Source of the DNA: Anaerolineaceae bacterium 4572_78 | GTDB taxonomy: Bacteria; Chloroflexota; Anaerolineae; 4572-78 | Length of the DNA stretch: 35,697 bases | Assembly: GCA_002084875.1 (NCBI GenBank) | Contig: NBMH01000087.1 | Location: 1-35,697, forward strand | Direction: 5' to 3' | In this document: positions 29,925 through 35,697 of the stretch, one piece after another | Layout: each line of letters starts with the position of its first letter | How positions within the stretch are numbered: position 1 is the stretch's first letter | Made by a program: the position numbers and the translations under genes | Notes under the pieces: model-generated | Database searches by the model: none | What the model was told of the DNA's origin: nothing | The model's input: the letters and a program-made list of their open reading frames with translations, nothing else

Positions 29925-31026
29925 ATGCAAGACTTACTGAACAAACTTACCGAAATGCGACAGCGAATCGGTTTAATCATGGTGCGGCTTTGACGTAGAC
30001 AACAAGCAAAAACGAATTGCAAATTTAGAAAAAGAAAGCACCAAATCCAACTTTTGGAAAAATACTCATGCTGCTCAAGAGAAGATGCAAGAGCTTTCTG
30101 CATTGCAAACCCAAGTTAATAGATGGCATGCCTTGAATCAACAAGTTCAAGAAATGCATGATTTGGTTGAGCTTTCCATGTACGAAGTTAGCAATGACGA
30201 AGAGAAAGAATTAGAACATGAAATCGAGTCCCTTGCTCGACGCTTAGGAAAAATGGAGTTTCATGTTGTGTTGTCGGGCAAGCATGACCCTGATGATGCA
30301 GTAGTTTCTATTTCGGCAGGAGCAGGTGGCACCGAGTCCCAAGATTGGGTGGAGATGTTGTTGCGAATGTATTTGCGTTGGGCTGAAGATTCGGGTTATG
30401 GCACTGAATTGTTAGACCAACTCTACGGCGAGGGAGCAGGTCTGAAAAGCGTTACATTTTCGATCATGGGTGATTATGCTTATGGCTATTTGAAAGCAGA
30501 GCGAGGCGTGCATCGTCTGGTTCGGATATCGCCATTCGATAGCAATAACCGCCGTCATACATCATTTGCTTTAGTAGAAGTCATTCCTGATATTCGGACT
30601 GAAATCGAAATTGAAATTGACCCCGATAATTTAGAATTTGATGTATTTCGAGCTTCGGGGGCAGGGGGACAGCATGTACAGAAAAATGCTACCGCGATTC
30701 GTGTTAGACATTTACCAACAGGTATCACTGTTAGTTGCCAAAATCAACGTTCTCTTGTCCAAAACAAGGAAACTGCTCTTCGCATTTTGCGGGGACGGTT
30801 GTATGATTTAGAACAACAACGCATTGAAGCTGAACAAGCTCGCTTGAAGGGAAAACATGTTGAAGCGGGTTGGGGAAATCAAATTCGGTCTTATGTTCTT
30901 CATCCATATAAAATGGTCAAAGACCATCGAACAGGCTACGAGGTCAATAATGCCGAAGATGTATTAGATGGTGAACTAGACAAATTTATTAGAGCGTTTC
31001 TACGCCATAAGATTGGTACCTGGTAA
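29925..31026 (+). CDS. prfB: Peptide chain release factor 2 (programmed +1 frameshift)
   Basis: RF2 releases peptides at UGA and UAA. GGAGG precedes the ATG at 29925. The first frame encodes 22 codons (MQDLLNKLTEMRQ ... VRL) and stops at UGA 29991-29993; after a +1 shift at CTT-TGA-C (29988-29994) the second frame runs to 31026, giving 366 residues, the normal RF2 length. The specificity tripeptide SPF (about 202-204, RISPFDSNNRR) and the catalytic GGQ (about 247-249, GAGGQHVQKN) are present. The same recoding autoregulates prfB in most bacteria: when RF2 is scarce, the ribosome shifts. It is followed, 7 bp on, by the FtsA-like gene, so the three plus-strand genes probably form an operon. Confidence 0.96.
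29981..29994 (+). promoter_or_regulatory. prfB recoding site
   Basis: The slippery CTT followed by TGAC, preceded after three bases by GGTG (29981-29984), which can pair with the anti-Shine-Dalgarno as AGGGGG does in E. coli. The stimulator is weaker here than the E. coli one. Confidence 0.88.
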
Positions 31027-31033
31027 ACAGCAA

Positions 31034-32278
31034 ATGATATTTAAATTTCCGCCATCGGATTTGCCCTTACAACATCAATCACCTATGCAACCAATGCCAA
31101 CTTATTTCAGCTTGGTTGATTTGGGCATGGATACGATTAAAGTAGCTGTTGTCGAATCAGGACAAGACGAAATAAATGTACTTGGTCATGGTGTGATATC
31201 TGCTAAAGGACGAAACATTATAGCGGGGCGAGCAGAAATGGCAACTTTGACGGCACAAGTAAATAATGCCTTGCAAACGGCTGAAGATGGCACCGAAAAA
31301 ATACATGGTTATAAAGTTGTTCCTGACCATGTAATATTTGCTTTACCAAACCATGCTTTAGTAGGCAAACAATTTACTGTTAACCAACGTCGTACTATGC
31401 CGAAAGCACCGATTACAAATGAAGAGATGAACATCGTTTGGGAACGAATTATCCGTTTAGCACGGCGAGGCTTGATGAATATGCCAAATGTTAACGATGA
31501 ATGGCATCCTCAAACTGCCAATTTAGCAGGTTTATGGATTGATAATCACCGAGTCAATGACCTACTTGGTTTGTCTGGAACATCGATTTCTTTGTCCATT
31601 TATGCTGTTAGTTGTCAACCTGCTTGGATTCAAGCATTGGAAAAACTAGCGGAATGGCTGGAATTGGAAATTTTTTTGATGGTTGCCGCTTCTCAATCGT
31701 TGGCAACCATTGTTCCCACTAAAAATGCATTAGTTTTTAATATTGGGGTTAGTGGTACTGATTGTTACATGATATGCCATGACACTTTGCATGAATCACG
31801 ACATGTAGCATTGGGCGGCGGCTTTTTTACAGTTGCTCTTCGTAATACATTTGGCTGTGATTTTCAGTCGGCAGAGGCATTAAAACTTGCCTTCTCCGCA
31901 GGTACGTTATCTCAAAAAGACATACAATTGGTAGAACATGCTTTTGAAGAACCTTTCCAGCGATGGGTAAGTGATGTCTCACAAACAATTAGTGTTATGT
32001 GTGCTGACAGAATTGTTCCTCATGACATTTATTTTGTAGGGGGAGGTGCAGTATTACCAAACTTAGATAAGTATTTGCTTTCTATCTTAAAAACAAGTAA
32101 CCTAAATTTTGAACATACTCCACATATTACTTACTTGGGGAATCAACCACTCAAAGGTTTTACGCATGACCCAGTTGGTTTTCGTGGTGTCTTGTTTGCA
32201 CCTGTGTTGAGTTTGGCAAAGACAGTCATGAAAAAAACAATTGAAGGAACTCATATTCCTTATTTTTTCAAGACTTAA
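31034..32278 (+). CDS. FtsA/PilM-like actin-fold protein
   Basis: 414 residues from ATG 31034 (the open frame starts earlier, inside prfB; no strong ribosome site, so coupling to prfB is likely). Actin/Hsp70-fold ATPase signatures are visible: FSLVDLGMDTIKVAVVE (phosphate 1), an inserted SHS2-like segment (VVPDHVIFALPNHALVGKQF), LVFNIGVSGTDCYM (phosphate 2), HVALGGGFFTVALRNTFG (the family's G-G-x-x-h-T block), and IYFVGGGAVLPNL (adenosine motif). FtsA anchors FtsZ at the membrane; PilM is its type IV pilus relative. The C-terminus (TVMKKTIEGTHIPYFFKT) has some basic amphipathic character. FtsZ and pilus genes are absent, so either role is open. Confidence 0.8.
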   Translation: MIFKFPPSDLPLQHQSPMQPMPTYFSLVDLGMDTIKVAVVESGQDEINVLGHGVISAKGRNIIAGRAEMATLTAQVNNALQTAEDGTEKIHGYKVVPDHVIFALPNHALVGKQFTVNQRRTMPKAPITNEEMNIVWERIIRLARRGLMNMPNVNDEWHPQTANLAGLWIDNHRVNDLLGLSGTSISLSIYAVSCQPAWIQALEKLAEWLELEIFLMVAASQSLATIVPTKNALVFNIGVSGTDCYMICHDTLHESRHVALGGGFFTVALRNTFGCDFQSAEALKLAFSAGTLSQKDIQLVEHAFEEPFQRWVSDVSQTISVMCADRIVPHDIYFVGGGAVLPNLDKYLLSILKTSNLNFEHTPHITYLGNQPLKGFTHDPVGFRGVLFAPVLSLAKTVMKKTIEGTHIPYFFKT

Positions 32279-32302
32279 AAATTATCGGCACGGCTGATTT
32301 TT

Positions 32303-34213
32303 ATGACATATAACAGTGTATCTGAAATTGCTTATGCACGCTTAGGAATATTGTTTTTTATCCTAGCAAATGTCGGCTTATATTTTTTTGTTTGCTATAA
32401 AACTATCACCATTAATCTAGCCGATGAGCAAATAGGGCAACCAATTACTCAAGCACGATTGGAACTGCATAATCCTGTTACTAATCAGCGGGCAGTGGCT
32501 CCATTGACGTACAATCAAGATGGCATCTTTAAAATTAGACTGCTCATCAATCCATTTGAACAAACACCTTTTGTCGATATTAATATAACTGCTCCTGGCT
32601 ATTTTCCTAACACGTTTACCACATCGTTATCATTATGGAAATGGCAAAATAATATTGACATTCGTTTACAGCAAACAGTTATTAAAGGATATGTAAGCGA
32701 TGCTTGGACGGAATTGCCGTTAAACAAAGTTACCTTCACTACTGAAGATACTATTAATCACACCACCATTCAAGCCATTTCTAATGACAAAGGTATTGTC
32801 GTCTTAACCCATGTTCCTTCGTCTGATGGGAAAATTATTATCACCCGTTCAGGGTATCAAACCATGACGGTGAATTATGAAGGCGGCGGCACCCTTCATG
32901 TCAGCATGCATCCATCATCCCTACAAGGCATCATTCGCAGTAACCAAACAGGAACCCCCCTACCACAAGTAATGATTCATTTAGCAGGCGAAGCCAACCG
33001 AACAAATAATAGAGGCGAATTTTTTATCAATCGTCTACCAATTACTTCGAGCCCGATGATAATCAAAACAGCAGGTTATCATCGGGCTTATGCCTACATA
33101 GGACAAGATGATTTTTTCACGCACACAAAACCTAATCCTTTTACAAAAACCGAAGGACAATGGTTAAATGCTACCCCATGCACCAAACCAATTGTTGAGG
33201 GGGCACCCTGCCTAGACATTCGTTTAGATACTTTCATGGTTAAGGCAATTTATATCCCGCTTCACTATCTTGGACATCCTGAGTGGATAGAGCCTTATTT
33301 TGACATGGTCGAGCAAGCGGATGAGTTAAATGCTTTTGTTGTAGACATGAAAGGGGATTATGGTAAGATTGGTTGGGATAGTGATGTTCCGATGGCAAAT
33401 GAGGGCGGGGTTGAATCATGGCTAAATGAAGATTGGCTGAAATTAAAAGACTTAATTGCCGAAGCAAAAAAACGAAATATCTATATCATTGCTCGTTTTG
33501 TTGTCTTTAAGGATACACAGCTTGCCCAAGAAAAACCCGAATTAGCCACGACCTCCAAAGATGGTACGGTATGGATTAACAAAGAAAATTTGTCATGGAC
33601 AAATCCTTTTCTGGAGGATGTTTGGGAATATAACATGGATTTAGCTGAAGAATTGGCACAGGCGGGTTTTGATGAAATTAATTTCGATTACATTCGTTTT
33701 CCTTCCGATGGCAATGTGAAGGCAATTTTTTTTCATGAGGAAAGTGCTGACCAAACTAAATCTAAGGCTATTAAACAATTTTTGCAACGAATGGCAAGCC
33801 GTTTAGAATCATATCCTATTTTTATTTCTATTGATGTGTTTGGCATGACAGTTTGGATTGACCCCGAAAATGACATGAACATTGGACAACGAGTAATAGA
33901 CCTCACTCCATATATTGATTACCTTACTCCGATGGTTTATCCTTCGACATTTATTCCAGGTAACTTAGGGTACGAAAACCCAACTGCTGAACCTTATGGT
34001 GTTATTTTTCGGAGCCAACATGAAGCAGAAAAACGTGTACCATCCCATGTTAAAGTGCGTCCCTGGTTGCAAGCATACTGGTATGACATGGATGAAATGC
34101 GTCTTTTGCAACAAGGTGCGATAGATGCTAATGCACCAGGTTGGATGTGGTGGCATGGTGCAGGGTCTTATGAACCTGAATTATTTTCATCTGATAGTGC
34201 TCATCTGAAATAA
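32303..34213 (+). CDS. Membrane-anchored putative glycoside hydrolase (DUF4015-like) with two regulatory-like domains
   Basis: 636 residues. A signal anchor (about 13-32, RLGILFFILANVGLYFFV) is followed by beta-sandwich segments of the carboxypeptidase-regulatory kind: about 35-125, a second at 125-200 (VIKGYVSDAWTELPLNKVTF), and a third at 205-250 (LQGIIRSNQTGTPLPQVMI). The C-terminal half (about 310-630) is a TIM-barrel putative glycosidase: IYIPLHYLGHPE, NAFVVDMKGDYGKIG, IYIIARFVVFKD, GFDEINFDYIRFPSDG with the acidic DYIRFP signature, ISIDVFGMTVW, YLTPMVYPS and PWLQAYWYD. This family is thought to cut cell-wall or surface glycans, but its substrate is unknown. It begins 24 bp after the FtsA-like gene; its stop overlaps the end of the decayed M42 gene by 13 bp. 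Confidence 0.85.
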   Translation: MTYNSVSEIAYARLGILFFILANVGLYFFVCYKTITINLADEQIGQPITQARLELHNPVTNQRAVAPLTYNQDGIFKIRLLINPFEQTPFVDINITAPGYFPNTFTTSLSLWKWQNNIDIRLQQTVIKGYVSDAWTELPLNKVTFTTEDTINHTTIQAISNDKGIVVLTHVPSSDGKIIITRSGYQTMTVNYEGGGTLHVSMHPSSLQGIIRSNQTGTPLPQVMIHLAGEANRTNNRGEFFINRLPITSSPMIIKTAGYHRAYAYIGQDDFFTHTKPNPFTKTEGQWLNATPCTKPIVEGAPCLDIRLDTFMVKAIYIPLHYLGHPEWIEPYFDMVEQADELNAFVVDMKGDYGKIGWDSDVPMANEGGVESWLNEDWLKLKDLIAEAKKRNIYIIARFVVFKDTQLAQEKPELATTSKDGTVWINKENLSWTNPFLEDVWEYNMDLAEELAQAGFDEINFDYIRFPSDGNVKAIFFHEESADQTKSKAIKQFLQRMASRLESYPIFISIDVFGMTVWIDPENDMNIGQRVIDLTPYIDYLTPMVYPSTFIPGNLGYENPTAEPYGVIFRSQHEAEKRVPSHVKVRPWLQAYWYDMDEMRLLQQGAIDANAPGWMWWHGAGSYEPELFSSDSAHLK

Positions 34214-35146
34214 TCCAATTTTGACCTCCTAACTCCCAACTCATTTAACGTATCTTTCATTAATTTAGTCGTTTGCCAAAAATCCGTTAGCTCCATCAAA
34301 GATATGGGGCTATGAAGGTAACGACTTGGAATCGAAATGGTCATGACAGGCACGCCCGAATAATTTACGGTCGGCGATAAATGATTTATCCATGCGTACC
34401 AAAACAGGTCCATCACCTAAGCACGGATAACCATCTCCCTTTTTCTGACCAAAAGGAACATCATCGGTTGATGTACAATCAAGGGCAATACCAATGTCTG
34501 GTTCTATCCGTTGAGACGCGACAACTGCTCCTCGCAAACCAAGTTCTTCCTGTACGGTGAACACACCGACGATATTTACTGCATAATCATGCTTTAACAA
34601 TTCTATCAGTATAGCACAACCTGCTCGGTCATCAATTGCTTTTCCTTTGACAACACCTTTTTGCCAGTCATTAGGGTCGCTATTCAGATGACCAAATTCG
34701 ACATCAAAAACAGCAAAATCGCCCAACGAAATACCTTTTGGTTTTAAGCCAACATCTATTGCCATAGATTCAAGTGACGGTGATTGACTCATTTTGCTGA
34801 GCATCACAAAATGAATTGCTTTCAAACCAATCACGCCTGGTATTTTATCTTTGCCAACACGAACCCGTTTGCCTGGTAGAATACGTCTATCAAACGACCC
34901 AACCAGTTCAAATTTGAGCATGCCGCTATCGTTGATTTTGGTAATGATAACCCCAACTTCATCCATGTGAGCGGCTATCATCACGGTTGGCATGTCGGGT
35001 GCGTTTCCTTTGTAGGCATAAACATTGCCCATCGTGTCAACAGTAACACGGTCTACATGTGGTTTTATGGCTGGGATGATAATTTTGCGGATGGCTCCTT
35101 CATCACCTGAAACCCCCGCTTCATTTGATAATTTTTCAAGTAACAT
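34201..35146 (-). pseudogene. M42-family aminopeptidase, deleted and frameshifted
   Basis: The first 260 residues (start 35146) are a good M42 peptidase: AAHMDEVG (metal ligand His and Asp), AIDDRAG (bridging Asp), VQEELGLRGA (catalytic Glu pair) and DCTSTDD. Then, after VLVRMDKSFIADRKL, the frame runs into noise and stops at 34310. The normal C-terminus (SGVPVMTISIPSRYLHSPIS with the last His ligand) follows in another frame to 34201. Compared with the family, some 50 residues including the GGTDA motif are missing at about 34360-34375. The joined product would lack essential parts, so it is probably inactive. Shares a transcript with the M42 gene just upstream (8 bp gap). Confidence 0.85.
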
Positions 35147-35154
35147 GTGATTCT

Positions 35155-35697
35155 TTATACCTCTTCTTCAAAACCATCTTTTGGAATCAGTGTATCAACA
35201 AAAGATTCGTCTAAACTGGAAATAAAATGAGCCATCAATCTTCCTGTACGTTCTATGTCTTTGATACTCACCGATTCGATGGGAGTATGCATGTAGCGTG
35301 AGGGGAGACTAAGTAAGCCAGTGGGAACACCATGCCGACTCACTTGGATATACCAGGCATCTGTCCCACTGTGACCAGATATAATTTCCGATTGCAATGG
35401 AATTTCTAAATGAGTAGCAATGTCTTTAAGATATTTGGTTACAACAGGGTGCATGTTCGGACCAATTCCTAAAACAGGTCCCTTGTCTATTTCACAAGGA
35501 TTGTTTTCGCTGATACCGGGTACTTTAGAAAAAGTAACATCAACAACTAGGGCAATATCAGGCTCAATGCGATATGCAGTTGTTTCTGCTCCAATCGTCC
35601 CTACTTCTTCTTGACATGTAGCAACAGCATACACATCCCACTCATGCTGTAGTCGAGACAATGTTTGTAGGCAGATGTATGAGCTGACCACAGAGGA
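35155..35697 (-). CDS. M42-family aminopeptidase, 5' part outside the window
   Basis: Carboxyl-terminal 180 residues or so of an M42 (TET-type, FrvX/CelM-like) dodecameric aminopeptidase; the frame is open to the window edge. TCQEEVGTIGAE holds the catalytic Glu pair, ALVVDVTF a metal-binding Asp, SGHSGTDAWYIQ the conserved GTDA motif and GLLSLPSRYMHTPIE the final His ligand. This copy is complete as far as seen, in contrast to the damaged copy that follows it, so it could provide the activity for both. Such peptidases degrade peptides released by proteasome-like or other proteases in the cytosol. Confidence 0.9.
   Translation of the reverse strand, partial: SSVVSSYICLQTLSRLQHEWDVYAVATCQEEVGTIGAETTAYRIEPDIALVVDVTFSKVPGISENNPCEIDKGPVLGIGPNMHPVVTKYLKDIATHLEIPLQSEIISGHSGTDAWYIQVSRHGVPTGLLSLPSRYMHTPIESVSIKDIERTGRLMAHFISSLDESFVDTLIPKDGFEEEV

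Noticed and set aside
29925-30085. prfB as a pseudogene because its first frame stops after 22 codons
   Set aside because: The CTT-TGA-C context and the normal combined length show programmed frameshifting.

Overview
The window looks like a moderately AT-rich bacterial chromosome, probably from Chloroflexota. The case rests on three things seen here: a huge DUF11/cadherin-type surface protein ending in LAIYLPIILK, the kind of short YLP-x-hydrophobic-basic tail that I associate with exported proteins of that phylum; a groESL operon under CIRCE control; and a phasin/PhaR-like pair next to a putative glycoside hydrolase of the DUF4015 type. No rRNA, tRNA, CRISPR array, transposase or phage gene was seen. 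The taxonomic placement is an inference.

Layout. 50-3418 (minus): a PD-(D/E)XK-like protein and pyruvate phosphate dikinase (ppdK). 3848-6715 (plus): a histone-deacetylase-family enzyme, then a strong promoter with two matching operators driving a phasin and a PhaR-like regulator, then a TerB-like protein. 6813-9073 (minus): an EcsC/DUF697-like membrane protein and a metallopeptidase gene split by a one-base frameshift. 9210-9542: an SCP2-domain protein. 9702-11917 (minus): groES-groEL with one promoter flanked by two CIRCE elements. 11992-14254 (plus): the remnant end of a SpoIIE-type phosphatase gene, rsgA, and a ROK sugar kinase lacking the usual zinc ligands. 14272-16830 (minus): two D-Ala-D-Ala-ligase modules fused in one polypeptide. 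17074-28410 (plus): an 11.3-kb surface-protein locus (signal peptide, CBM9-like domain, beta-helix, three G8/DUF11 super-repeats, cadherin-like repeats, C-terminal tail) broken by about seven reading-frame changes. 28579-29610 (minus): mtnA. 29925-34213 (plus): prfB with its programmed frameshift, an FtsA/PilM-like actin-fold protein and a membrane-anchored putative glycoside hydrolase. 34201-35697 (minus): a decayed M42 aminopeptidase next to a second M42 gene cut by the window edge.

Three themes stand out. First, several families of short palindromic repeats are scattered through the window, and some have entered genes: one sits in frame inside the adhesin, one forms the linker between the two ligase modules, and one supplies the last codons and stop of the ligase gene. 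Second, the adhesin has a 100-residue repeat array whose indels can be read exactly (-2, +82 and -201 nt against a 300-nt period), which points to slipped-strand rearrangement. Third, the PhaR-like protein seems to be a DNA-binding domain fused to a phasin-like domain, encoded just after a phasin and behind a twin-operator promoter; this is the best candidate for an unusual regulatory system. Long housekeeping genes (ppdK, groEL, the ligase fusion) are intact, which argues against a generally error-ridden sequence.
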